This document shows, in pieces, positions 33,216 to 41,736 of a DNA stretch of 64,000 nt. The notes under the pieces were generated by a model. That model saw only the letters and a list, made by a program, of their open reading frames with translations, searched no databases and was not told where the DNA came from. A program made the position numbers and the translations under genes. The DNA comes from JAHEEL01 sp942491345 (GTDB lineage Bacteria > Actinomycetota > Acidimicrobiia > Spongiisociales > UBA5794), in contig CALOAN010000030.1 in the NCBI GenBank assembly GCA_942491345.1, positions 44,422 to 108,421 of the forward strand. Direction: 5' to 3'. The first letter of the stretch is position 1. Each line of letters begins with the position of its first letter.

Positions 33216-34568
33216 CTACCCGGCGACGCGGAAGAGCCGACGTCTCGTGGAGAAACCCTTGAGATCGTGGTGGCCGGCGTCGTCGAATTCGAACTGGCTG
33301 CCGAGCAGCTGGTCATGCACTGACGACGTCACGTAGATCTCATTCGCCGGCGCCGCGTCCATCGTTCGCGCTGCAAGGTTCACGACCGATCCACTGATGT
33401 CCGCTTCTCGGGCCTCGATCTCGCCGGCGTGGATACCGGCACGGATTCGGATGCCGAAGGAGGCGAGACTCGATCGGAGGGCGACTGCCGCATCGATTGC
33501 TGCTGAGGGGGTCCCAAAGGTGGCAAGTATCCCGTCACCGGTGGATTTGACGACATCTCCGCCGTGTTCCGACACCACCATCTCCGTCGTGCTGTCATGC
33601 GCATCAAGCTTCGACTTCCAGCCTTCGTCCCCGACCGAGAGGGACTCCGCGGTCGATGCAACGATGTCGGTGAACAAAACGGCGGCGTATCTGCGTCGCA
33701 TCAGTGGTTCCGGTGCCTTATCGGTGATGAACCCGATGTGGTGGTCATACACATCACGCCAGTACGACGCGAATTCGATGATGTGGTCGTCGCCGGGGAT
33801 CTCAATGAGCGAAGCGCCCGGGATCTGCTCGGCCCATGCCATTCCGTGTCCCAAGTGATAGGCGCGGTTGCCAACGGTATGGGTCACCAGCGTTGGTGCA
33901 GCCACATTGGAGGCCGCACCGCCAAGATCCAGCCCGGCGACCGCCGCCGCCTGCTTCATCATCTCGTCCCTTGAAAGGGTCACTCGCTGGAACTTCAGCC
34001 ACCACTGGGTCACTGCGGGATCGTCGGCAAGGCTCGGGGTGGTGAAGGCCGTGAAGTCGGCGACGTCGGTCCCCCAGTTCCATGAACCACGTCCCGGGGT
34101 ATTCGCCTCGACACGCGTAATACCCAGTGGATGTGGGGCGAGTTCCCACGCTCGTTCATCGGTACTCGCGTCGACGCGGCCATTCGATATCACGAGCCGG
34201 TCCACGCGGTTCCGTTCGGCAGCGGCAAATGCGACTGCAACGATCGCGCCGTCTCCCTGTCCGATGAGGTTCACCTGAACCAGACCCTCGGCCCCGACGA
34301 TCGCGGAGATGTCTTTCACACGATCCTGAACCGACATGGCTCCTTCCGCGCGGTCGGACATGCCGCAGCCGCGCTGGTCGTACAACACAACGTCGAGATA
34401 CTCGCCCATGTACTCAAACGCGCGCCGATAGAGGGGGAACTCCCAGCGCACGGCGAGATGGTTGAAGACCTCTCCTACAACGATTGTCGAAGGACCGGAA
34501 CCGAACCGCTGGTAGGCGATCCGCACACCGTCGGACGTCTCAGCGAACCGGAACTCGGGAGTGGACAC
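33216..34568 (-). CDS. Class III adenylate/guanylate cyclase with N-terminal alpha/beta-hydrolase-like domain
   Basis: 450 residues. The N-terminal alpha/beta-hydrolase fold (about 10-275) has the elbow LIGQGDG at 101-107: Gly replaces the expected Ser nucleophile, so this half is probably a ligand-binding sensor. The C-terminal class III cyclase (about 292-445) keeps metal Asp301 (LFTDIVAST) and Asp345 (KSTGDGILATF), Lys341 and the N-x3-R pair (VNLAARTMD). Start GTG 34568 is 6 nt after a CATAAT box. This architecture is common in Actinobacteria. Confidence 0.88.
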   Translation of the reverse strand: MSTPEFRFAETSDGVRIAYQRFGSGPSTIVVGEVFNHLAVRWEFPLYRRAFEYMGEYLDVVLYDQRGCGMSDRAEGAMSVQDRVKDISAIVGAEGLVQVNLIGQGDGAIVAVAFAAAERNRVDRLVISNGRVDASTDERAWELAPHPLGITRVEANTPGRGSWNWGTDVADFTAFTTPSLADDPAVTQWWLKFQRVTLSRDEMMKQAAAVAGLDLGGAASNVAAPTLVTHTVGNRAYHLGHGMAWAEQIPGASLIEIPGDDHIIEFASYWRDVYDHHIGFITDKAPEPLMRRRYAAVLFTDIVASTAESLSVGDEGWKSKLDAHDSTTEMVVSEHGGDVVKSTGDGILATFGTPSAAIDAAVALRSSLASFGIRIRAGIHAGEIEAREADISGSVVNLAARTMDAAPANEIYVTSSVHDQLLGSQFEFDDAGHHDLKGFSTRRRLFRVAG

Positions 34569-34574
34569 CACCCG

Positions 34575-34580
34575 ATTATG
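34575..34580 (-). promoter_or_regulatory. -10 box (CATAAT) for leaderless cyclase gene
   Basis: CATAAT (5/6 match to TATAAT) on the minus strand, 6 nt before GTG 34568. Confidence 0.5.
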
Positions 34581-34638
34581 ACGCAGAGTGGCGGCCCACG
34601 TCGGCAAGACGCGGCGGCGCCGCCTACCACAGCCGCTG

Positions 34639-34644
34639 TACGCT
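34639..34644 (+). promoter_or_regulatory. -10 box (TACGCT) for leaderless EamA gene
   Basis: TACGCT, 6 nt, then ATG 34651. It opposes the cyclase promoter with 58 bp between the boxes. Confidence 0.45.
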
Positions 34645-34650
34645 CCGCTG

Positions 34651-35526
34651 ATGCGTGGCACCTGGCTGATCTTGTTTGCTGCGATCTTGTGGGGCACCAC
34701 CGGGACGGCTCACGAACTGGGACCCGAGACGGCCAGTCCGCTCGCCGTGGGATCCCTGCGGCTCCTGGCAGGAGCTGTGGTGTTGATCGTCCTCGCCGTC
34801 TTCACAACGTCCCAGACCGGATGGAAGTGGTTGGTGCGCCCGGCGACCCTCTTCGCCGCCGTTGGAGTGGCAGCATTCCAGTTGTCCTTCTTCTCGGGTG
34901 TGGACCGCACCGGCGTTGCGGTGGGGACGCTCCTCGCGCTCGGGTCTGCTGCGGTATTCGTCGGTGTGATCGAGTCGGTTCTCACGAGGACACCGCCCGA
35001 CCGAAGGTGGCTCGTAGCGACGATTCCGGCGATTGTCGGGCTCGCCATCCTTGCTCTCTCAACGCGGCATGCCGCGGTTGATGCCACGGGTGCACTGCTG
35101 TCCCTCGCCGCCGGACTCTCATACGCCACCTACATCGTGAGCGCGGCTCGGCTCTCCCGGCTCGGCTCGGTCCGCCGCTCGACGTCTGCCGTCTTCGGTC
35201 TTGCAGCCGCGATGCTGTTCCCCGTAGCACTCTCTCAGGATCTGTCGTTCGTCGGCACCGTTGAGGGCATCACGATGGTTCTCTGGCTGGGTCTCGCGAC
35301 GCTGGCGGTCGCGTATCTGCTCTTCACCTCGGGACTCCGCACCACCGACTCGAGCTCCGCCGCCACGCTCTCTCTCGCCGAACCGGTCACGGCAACCGTG
35401 CTCGGTGCTGTGGTGCTCACGGAGAGGCCCGGTCTCTTGGCCTGGGCCGGTATCGCCCTCATCATTCTCGGCCTCGTCCTGGCCACTCGCTCGCCGAACT
35501 CGGACGTTCTGCCGGTTCCCGGCTAG
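34651..35526 (+). CDS. EamA/DMT superfamily transporter
   Basis: 291 residues with ten predicted helices in two repeats (RGTWLILFAAILWGTTGTA opening the first; GALLSLAAGLSYATYIVSA opening the second). The second EamA repeat closes with SLAEPVTATVLGAVVLTERP, the family's best-kept segment. It probably exports a small metabolite. ATG 34651 is set by the -10 box 6 nt upstream. It is divergent from the cyclase and convergent with the CLC gene. Confidence 0.88.
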   Translation: MRGTWLILFAAILWGTTGTAHELGPETASPLAVGSLRLLAGAVVLIVLAVFTTSQTGWKWLVRPATLFAAVGVAAFQLSFFSGVDRTGVAVGTLLALGSAAVFVGVIESVLTRTPPDRRWLVATIPAIVGLAILALSTRHAAVDATGALLSLAAGLSYATYIVSAARLSRLGSVRRSTSAVFGLAAAMLFPVALSQDLSFVGTVEGITMVLWLGLATLAVAYLLFTSGLRTTDSSSAATLSLAEPVTATVLGAVVLTERPGLLAWAGIALIILGLVLATRSPNSDVLPVPG

Positions 35527-35554
35527 CACCGAAGCAACCGCCAACTGATGCACC

Positions 35555-36817
35555 TCACGCAGCGGTTGCCGGCGCCGCTGCTCCCGCTGCTGATCTACGT
35601 TCGGTGAGGAAGTACCGCGCGACCGCTACGACCAGGTAGGACGTGACAACCGCGACGGCCACCGGAGCAACACTCTCGGGCCCCAGGCTCATCGCGATGG
35701 CAGCGATGAACGTCAGACTGACCGGTGCGCGAAGGTAGGAACCGGGAACCGCCGCGAGCATGCACGACATCGCGAGGGCGAACGGAATGTCGGGGAACAC
35801 GAGATACACAAGTGCGCCCGCCGTCCCCCCAATGAAGATCAGTGGGAACACGTTGCCGCCCATGAACCCGGCGCGCAAGCTCAACGCCATTGCGATCATC
35901 TTGCCGATCAACGCCGCAGACAGCAGGCCGATGCCAAGTCCCGAGGCGCCTTCGACAACGGTCCCGAGCTGGGACTGACCCGCACCGAGTGTGAGCGGGA
36001 GGGCCACCGCGATGAGGCCAACCAGCGCGCCGCCGCCGAGGCCTCGGACGTACGGATTCGGCACGAAGTCGGTCACCCACTTCACACCGAGAAGGACCAC
36101 AACGAAGACCGCCATCACGACCGCAGCCAAGACGCCGAGCGCGACTGCTACGGCCATATCTGAGATCCGGAATTCGTACGCCGGGAGCTCGTACGAACCG
36201 AGAAACGTCCGCCCCACAACGGCGTAGAAGAAAACGAAGCCAATCGACGCTGCGATGAGCTGCGGGACGAACGCTGCGACATAATGTTCCCTGCGGGTGG
36301 GGGCGAGTTCGGAAACCAGGAACGCGCCGAGGATGGGGGACGTGAAGGCTGCGCCGAACGCGCCAGAAATGCCCGCCAAGGTGTAGTCCTGGTCGGCTTG
36401 TCCCTCGGCCCATCGACGATTGGCAATCCACGAAGCAAGCCCGCCACCCATAACAACCAAAGCGAACGACGGTCCCAGGCTGGCGCCGGCCATGGCGGAC
36501 ACCGCCGCGATGACCGCCCACTGGGGGGCGGTGGTTTCGTCCACGTGGCCTGATTCGATGAGCTCAACACCACCCGGAACCTTCTCGGGAATCCGCCACA
36601 TCTGGCGAAGCGCCGCAACCGTCAGGCCACCGGCTGCGATAAGCGGGATCCACCACCACTCACCGGACCACCACGCCGTACCAGCATCGCCGAAGAAGAG
36701 ATCGATGACGGCGTCCGTGGCGCCGATATAGATCAAGCCGAAGACGCCGCCGGCGAGACCGAGAACGACTGCCACGCCGAGAAGGCGCCGATACCAGCCC
36801 GAGCCGAATGGGAGCAT
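35555..36817 (-). CDS. CLC family chloride channel/antiporter
   Basis: 420 residues with about ten hydrophobic helices. CLC motifs in variant form: GASLGPSFALV (the GxGxP-type loop on helix N-side), GAFGAAFTSPILGAFLVSE, and GFMGGNVFPLIFIGG (GxFxP loop with Phe). No CBS domains at the C-terminus. Chloride or fluoride-type specificity cannot be set from these. The ATG 36817 follows GAGG. It stands alone. Confidence 0.85.
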   Translation of the reverse strand: MLPFGSGWYRRLLGVAVVLGLAGGVFGLIYIGATDAVIDLFFGDAGTAWWSGEWWWIPLIAAGGLTVAALRQMWRIPEKVPGGVELIESGHVDETTAPQWAVIAAVSAMAGASLGPSFALVVMGGGLASWIANRRWAEGQADQDYTLAGISGAFGAAFTSPILGAFLVSELAPTRREHYVAAFVPQLIAASIGFVFFYAVVGRTFLGSYELPAYEFRISDMAVAVALGVLAAVVMAVFVVVLLGVKWVTDFVPNPYVRGLGGGALVGLIAVALPLTLGAGQSQLGTVVEGASGLGIGLLSAALIGKMIAMALSLRAGFMGGNVFPLIFIGGTAGALVYLVFPDIPFALAMSCMLAAVPGSYLRAPVSLTFIAAIAMSLGPESVAPVAVAVVTSYLVVAVARYFLTERRSAAGAAAPATAA

Positions 36818-37063
36818 CTCAGGACCTCACGAGTCCACGCTCAATCGAGCCCAGTTCTGGGATGGTTCGTGCACAGCTTCTCCTGCATGGCAGAGTAGGT
36901 GCCGATCGTAGCCCGGACGCCGTGTGCGTCCGCAACCGCAACTGGTAACCCGCAGAATCTGTTTCAGCAGCCCGACTCGGTCCTGCCCAGCTTTGGCCGA
37001 CTTCAAGAGGGGCTCAGCGGAGTCACCGAGGCATTGGTGAACCGCGACGCGCGCTGGATGCCG

Positions 37064-37678
37064 CTAGGAAGTGGAAGCTGTCGGCGGGTAGCGGTACACG
37101 TCCTCGGGTTTCTCCGGGAACCACACGCAGCCCAGCACGCGCTCAACCACCTCTTTCATCTCCGCCGGAATCCAGGGCGTGTCGGCGAAGACGCCGCGTT
37201 CCTCGGTGGCGTCGAGCCGGCTCTGGAAGTCAACACACACCTGCTTGCCCTCCGCGATTGCAGCCCGGTACGCCGCCATCTCGGGGCTGTCGGACAGCTC
37301 CGTCCAACCTGCAGCCGTATGTGGAGTGGTTCCGGCTCGGGCGGCCAACGTCTCCTCGACGCCGATGAACTCGGTGTGCCAATCGAACACGAGGTCGTGG
37401 ATGTCGGCTACCTGCTCGGGGGGTTCGATGCCGTCGGTGGCCTCCTTGACCTCAATCCTGATCACCCTGGCCTTTTCGAGAACCGCCTGCAGGTCCTGCG
37501 GGGTGAAGTCGACGATGTCTTCTGTCTCATCGGCGATTCGTTCGCCCTGCTCACTTGCACGAATCTCGACGGCGTTGATGTGTTCGGTGTACTCGGTCAG
37601 CGACATCGCGCCGCCACCGCAGCTGCAGAGCAGCAGGGCAAGGCACAACACCAGCGGCGTGAATGGGGTGGCAGTCAT
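37064..37678 (-). CDS. Lipoprotein, paralogous family copy A
   Basis: 204 residues. Signal peptide with lipobox LLLCSC, then GGGAMSLTEYTEHINAVE, a helical body with DFTPQDLQAVLEKAR and EPPEQVADIHDLVFDW, and the C-terminal signature DTPWIPAEMKEVVERVLGC with a Pro/Tyr-rich tail. Copy C (51933-52556) matches over the whole length; copy B (41023-41568) matches mainly at the C-terminus. Probably all-helical, surface-anchored, unknown role. A CCGGTAGGG-type motif lies 40 bp upstream of the start. Confidence 0.75.
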   Translation of the reverse strand: MTATPFTPLVLCLALLLCSCGGGAMSLTEYTEHINAVEIRASEQGERIADETEDIVDFTPQDLQAVLEKARVIRIEVKEATDGIEPPEQVADIHDLVFDWHTEFIGVEETLAARAGTTPHTAAGWTELSDSPEMAAYRAAIAEGKQVCVDFQSRLDATEERGVFADTPWIPAEMKEVVERVLGCVWFPEKPEDVYRYPPTASTS

Positions 37679-37892
37679 CGATAACCCAACTGGAGTATCG
37701 CTGTGTTCCGTACCGAGCCGGTAGGGCAAGTGGTCACACGGACATGCCGAAAAGGAATGGGCCATCTGCGCTCGTTCGGGTCGCCACGAACAACAGACAA
37801 CCCGCGAGCGGTACGGGGCTGCCAATCCGGACGAGCACGCCGGTGACTTTGTCCTCTTTGCCCAATCGGACCGCCTGATATGTTTGCGCACT

Positions 37893-38048
37893 ATGGACGA
37901 GACTCCGATGGATCGCGGCGACGACCTTGTGTACGAGCCCGGCCCACCACCTTCGACGGACACGTCGGCTCCGACGGGCTGGCGCTGGTTGTGGTTGCTG
38001 GTACCGATTGCAATGGTCATCGGTCTAGCTCTCTGGATCCTGATCTAG
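37893..38048 (+). CDS. Small tail-anchored membrane protein (51 aa)
   Basis: MDETPMDRGDDLVYEPGPPP, then STDTSAPTGWRWLWLL and a hydrophobic end VPIAMVIGLALWILI with a TAG stop directly after the helix. The acidic/Pro-rich N-terminal half and single C-terminal helix look like a real small membrane protein. No ribosome site; TGATAT lies 11 nt upstream of the ATG. It lies 175 bp before the 2TM gene on the same strand. Function unknown. Confidence 0.5.
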   Translation: MDETPMDRGDDLVYEPGPPPSTDTSAPTGWRWLWLLVPIAMVIGLALWILI

Positions 38049-38223
38049 ACGACGGTTCCGAAACCAAACAGCGGAAAGCGGCTTTGTGAAGGTGCCTGAT
38101 CCCGCCGCAGCCAACACAAACCTGAGCTGCACAACCTCGGTGTGAAAGGCTTTGGGGCGTAAAGCCTCTGGTTCCCCACGTGCCAGACAATCAGTGTGAC
38201 AGCGACTCGTACAGGAGATGAAC

Positions 38224-38517
38224 ATGGCCGAGGCCGGCGCCAGCACCCCGGAAGATAGGGCGCACAAACGGGCCAAGAGCTACACCAGTTTGCTGTGGCA
38301 CGTTGGGGTGTTCATCGTCATCAACGCGTTCTTCTGGATCCTCGACCTCACCACGGGTCAAGACGGTATCCAGTGGGCCTACTGGATCACGATCTTCTGG
38401 GGGGTCGCCTTGGCATTCCACGTGGTGGCCTATGTGGTCGGCGACAGCGGCATCGAGCAGCGGAAGTACCAGCAAGCGCTGGCCGAGGAGAAACACCAAC
38501 AGCCGGACGACTCGTAG
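38224..38517 (+). CDS. 2TM domain-containing small membrane protein (paralogue)
   Basis: 97 residues: STPEDRAHKRAKSYTSLLWH, two helices (about 28-45 and 53-72), QWAYWITIFWG and the charged tail GIEQRKYQQALAEEK. About 60 percent of positions by eye match the protein at 8356-8646, including both ends, so these are recent paralogues. AGGAG is spaced 6 nt before ATG 38224; an ATG two codons earlier is too close to the SD. Function unknown. Confidence 0.8.
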   Translation: MAEAGASTPEDRAHKRAKSYTSLLWHVGVFIVINAFFWILDLTTGQDGIQWAYWITIFWGVALAFHVVAYVVGDSGIEQRKYQQALAEEKHQQPDDS

Positions 38518-38679
38518 GGACGACCTTCGCCGTACACGGAGCGGCAGGACATTGCGTCTCAATCGCTGCTCCGTCGAACTCCTATGGCAACCAGCGAGTC
38601 GCGCCCTCCCCATCGCGAGGTCCACCCCCGACGAGTACGCTCGAAGGAAGACCAATCGACCCACACGAAGGAAGGTCCG

Positions 38680-39657
38680 ATGAAGGCGATCGTCCAGCGC
38701 GAATACGGGGGCGCAGACGTCCTCGAACTCGCTGAGGTTGACAAGCCGGCAATCCGCGACGATGAAGTCCTGATTCGCGTACACGCCGCCTCGGTCCATG
38801 CCGGCGACGTTCTTCTCATGCAAGGAACTCCCTACGTGATGAGGGTCGGACTCGGCCTGAGCCGCCCTCGGAATCCCACGCCCGGATACGACGTGGCAGG
38901 CACGGTGGAGGCTGTCGGGTCCAAGGTCTCGCGCCTCAAACCTGGTGATGAAGTCTTCGGCAACGGCAAGGGCACGCTCGCCGAATATGCCGCAGGCAAA
39001 GAGAGCCAGCTCGTTGCCAAACCACCCGGCCTCACTTTCGAGGAGGCCGCGGTGCTGACGATGTCCGGTTTGACGGCCCTCAAGGCCGTTCGTGACGTCG
39101 GCAAGGTCCAACCGGGGCAGACGGTCCTCATCAACGGTGCCGCCGGGGGCATCGGCGTATACGCCATCCAGATCGCCAAAGCGATGGGAGCCGAGGTCAC
39201 CGCAGTGTGCAGCGCGGGAAAGGCAGACCTGGTCCGCAGCCTCGGCGCCGATCATGTGATCGACTACACCAAGGAGGACTTCACCAAGGGCGATCACGAG
39301 TACGACTTCATCCTGGACAACGTCGGCAATCGGTCGCTGTCCGACTGCAGGCGTGCGTTGAGCCCGAACGGCACTCTGATCCCGAACAGCGGGACGGCTG
39401 GGGGCAAGTGGATCGGCCCGCTGGTCTCGATGGGCCGAGCGTGGGTGACAACCCCGTTTGTGAGCCAGAACCTCCGGACGTTCCTCTCGACACCCAACGA
39501 GGAGGATCTCAACGCTCTCGTCGACCTCGTGGCCTCTGGGGATGTTGCTCCCGTTATCGGCGGCACCTACTCGCTGGACAAGGCCGCGGAGGCTCTCCGC
39601 ACCGTCGCCGATGGCCACGCGGAAGGCAAGATCGTGGTCACGGTGGCACAGGACTGA
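38680..39657 (+). CDS. Zinc-independent quinone oxidoreductase (MDR family), copy 1
   Basis: 325 residues. NADPH-dependent medium-chain reductase. It opens MKAIVQREYGGADVLELAEV; substrate-binding domain GYDVAGTVEAVGSKVSRLKP; nucleotide loop LINGAAGGIGVYAIQIAKAM; then GADHVIDYTKEDFTK and DNVGNRSLSDCRRALSP; end GHAEGKIVVTVAQD. No structural or catalytic zinc Cys set, so quinone or enone reduction is likely. GAAGGAAGG SD. Closest relative in the window is 41737-42729. Confidence 0.88.
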   Translation: MKAIVQREYGGADVLELAEVDKPAIRDDEVLIRVHAASVHAGDVLLMQGTPYVMRVGLGLSRPRNPTPGYDVAGTVEAVGSKVSRLKPGDEVFGNGKGTLAEYAAGKESQLVAKPPGLTFEEAAVLTMSGLTALKAVRDVGKVQPGQTVLINGAAGGIGVYAIQIAKAMGAEVTAVCSAGKADLVRSLGADHVIDYTKEDFTKGDHEYDFILDNVGNRSLSDCRRALSPNGTLIPNSGTAGGKWIGPLVSMGRAWVTTPFVSQNLRTFLSTPNEEDLNALVDLVASGDVAPVIGGTYSLDKAAEALRTVADGHAEGKIVVTVAQD

Positions 39658-39670
39658 GAGAGCGAACAAA

Positions 39671-39693
39671 GCGACACACCTCGGCGGTGTCGC
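39671..39693. terminator. Bidirectional hairpin between convergent oxidoreductase genes
   Basis: GCGACAC / GTGTCGC with a 9-nt loop, 14 bp after the stop of copy 1 and 31 bp before the stop of the convergent copy 2. Confidence 0.45.
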
Positions 39694-39723
39694 GCCGATC
39701 TGAATCGAACTCTCCCGCGTTGG

Positions 39724-40728
39724 CTACGTGTTCGCGACGAGAACGACCTTGCCGGCGTGTCCGCCGGCTTCGAGCACTTCATGGGCACGGGCGGCCTCGG
39801 CCAACGGAATCCGCTCAGTCACAACCGGTCTGATCTCGCCGGCCTCAAGCAACGTGAAGAGTGCCACAAGGCGATCCCGCTGGTCGGCCTCGCCTGCATT
39901 CGGAGTCATGGGTGCCTTCTTCCCATCAGGGATGAGCGCCAGGAAGAGGCGAGTCAGCAGGCTGGCCGGAATCACCCGCAGCCCGTACTTGGAGGTCGCG
40001 GCCACGCCGAACCACACCAATCGCCCACCCTTCCGGAGAGCTTGGTAGGAACGCCAGAGCTGCCGTGCGCCGCCGATCGGGTCGAACACCACATCCACGC
40101 CGTCGCCCGTCATGCTGCGGATTCGCGCGACGAAGTCCTCGTTCTGGTAGTCGATTGGTGTGGCTCCCAGGGCAGACACCAGCTCGTGGTTGTGTACGGA
40201 TGCCGTGCCGTACATCTCGAGATCAGACAGGCTGCCAAGTTCGAGCAGGGCAGTTCCGACACCTCCGGCTGCACCCTGGACCAGGATGCTCTCTCCGCTC
40301 CGGATCTCAGCCGCCTGGTGCAGCATCAGGTCTGCGGTGAGGTAATCCGACACCACACACACGGCCTCGGCCGAATCCACGCCGTCCGGCACCGGAACCA
40401 ACTCGCCGGCCGGAATGCAGACGAACTCCGAGTAGCAGCCGCCCTCGGAGCGCGGTCCGGCGGCAACCCTCTGCCCCAACTCAACAGTTGATGCCCCTGA
40501 GCCGAGCGCGTCGACCACGCCGACGACGTCAAGACCCAGGGTGAACGGCACCTTCGGCGTTCCTGGGAGGCGACCCGAGCGCCGGTGCATGAGGTCGTAG
40601 CCGGACACGCCGGCGGTCAGGACCTTCACCCGAACCTCACCCGCCCCAGGTTCGGGGAGATCCTCCTCCACCACCTTCAACACCCCCGGCCTGCCGTGAC
40701 GAGACACAACAACGCGATGGTTCTTCAT
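39724..40728 (-). CDS. MDR family oxidoreductase, copy 2
   Basis: 334 residues. It opens KNHRVVVSRHGRPGVLKVVE; GLDVVGVVDALGSGASTVEL; nucleotide loop LVQGAAGGVGTALLELGSL; then GATPIDYQNEDFVARI and FDPIGGARQLWRSYQALRKG. The end is HAGKVVLVANT. It is more diverged than copies 1 and 3 and carries an extra segment (LTRLFLALIPDGKKAPMTPN). No zinc ligands. It may act on quinones or reactive enals. Convergent with copy 1. Confidence 0.87.
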   Translation of the reverse strand: MKNHRVVVSRHGRPGVLKVVEEDLPEPGAGEVRVKVLTAGVSGYDLMHRRSGRLPGTPKVPFTLGLDVVGVVDALGSGASTVELGQRVAAGPRSEGGCYSEFVCIPAGELVPVPDGVDSAEAVCVVSDYLTADLMLHQAAEIRSGESILVQGAAGGVGTALLELGSLSDLEMYGTASVHNHELVSALGATPIDYQNEDFVARIRSMTGDGVDVVFDPIGGARQLWRSYQALRKGGRLVWFGVAATSKYGLRVIPASLLTRLFLALIPDGKKAPMTPNAGEADQRDRLVALFTLLEAGEIRPVVTERIPLAEAARAHEVLEAGGHAGKVVLVANT

Positions 40729-41022
40729 ACGTGTGTCCGATCACCGACGATGACGGAACGTGTGGGCGCAGTGACATCCGGGTCGGCACACCCAGACCTG
40801 TGGCTGTGGGAGTGGATCGTCTCCATCGAAACCTCCTCGGTCGCGTGCGGTGCCGTGTCCCAACGCCCGCCCTGCATCATTGCTCTCCCGATCGGCAGCC
40901 GGTAGGGCCCGACTGCTCTGTGGCCCACGCTTCCGGCCGAACGGCGACGGCGTGGGGACGATCGGCTCTACTCGATGGGAACGAGTTGGGTAAAACTGAC
41001 AGCCACTCGTGAAGGGATTGCT

Positions 41023-41568
41023 GTGCGTCGGCTGCGAGCGTGGATATGTCTCACTGCGGTCCTTGGGGCCTGCGGCGGGGGAACCCTCACCCCATCCGAG
41101 TACGCCGAGCAGGCCGAGCGTCTCGTCGCCGAGATGACGGCACAGTTTGTGTCGCTGGACGCCGAATGGGAATCGCAGGTCCCCACTGTTGACGGTGCTC
41201 GGAGCTACTGGGAACAGCGGCTAGAGATTCGCGCCGAGTTCCTGGAGGGTGTTCGGGGTCTCAAGGCGTCGGAGGGGGTAGCAGCCCAGCATGCGGCGGC
41301 CCTCGACGTATTCGAGAGAATCACGGTGGCGGATGAAGCGCTCGCGGCCCGCGTTGCGACCTTTGATAGCGTGACCGAACATTGGCAGTGGGTCGACACC
41401 CCCGAGGGTCAAGCAGCGGACGCGGTACTCGAAGATGTCTTCGAATTCTGCCGATCCAGCCAGGAGGAGTTCGACGCCACGGCAGAACGCGAATCGTTGG
41501 AAGAGGTCCCATGGGTCCCGCCGGAAATGAAGGAAGCCATCAAGGTCGCATTCGGCTGTCCACCATGA
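41023..41568 (+). CDS. Lipoprotein, paralogous family copy B
   Basis: 181 residues from GTG 41023 with GAAGGG 6 nt upstream; a longer frame from 40975 lacks a site. n-region VRRLRAW, lipobox VLGAC, then GGGTLTPSEYAEQAERLVAE, a helical body and the C-terminal signature EVPWVPPEMKEAIKVAFGC. That ending is nearly the same as in the 54-residue version at 56611-56775. Upstream lies a CCGGTAGGG motif (40899-40907). Unknown role on the outer face of the membrane. Confidence 0.75.
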   Translation: MRRLRAWICLTAVLGACGGGTLTPSEYAEQAERLVAEMTAQFVSLDAEWESQVPTVDGARSYWEQRLEIRAEFLEGVRGLKASEGVAAQHAAALDVFERITVADEALAARVATFDSVTEHWQWVDTPEGQAADAVLEDVFEFCRSSQEEFDATAERESLEEVPWVPPEMKEAIKVAFGCPP

Positions 41569-41736
41569 CGCGAGATCCGGCTTGATCGGAACCGGCAACT
41601 CGGGCCGTGGCGTGTGGGAGACCTCGCGCGACGCACCAGCTTCGGAGAGCCTTCGGCCCCTATCGGGCGCCGACCCAGGTGTGTGAGGATTCACGGGGTT
41701 TGAAGGGGCCGCTTGGCCACTGCCGAGGAGCGCACG

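Noticed and set aside
32893..33323. Val-rich + strand frame
   Set aside because: It is the antisense of the Thr-repeat linker of the lipoprotein at 32387-33124.
35534..35579. 8-bp inverted repeat GCAACCGC / GCGGTTGC between the EamA and CLC genes
   Set aside because: The loop is 30 nt and one arm is inside the CLC coding end; too weak to call a terminator.
36899..37063. Frame encoding NPQNLFQQPDSVLPSFGRLQ upstream of lipoprotein copy A
   Set aside because: It continues antisense through the lipoprotein gene, and I could not link it to a family.
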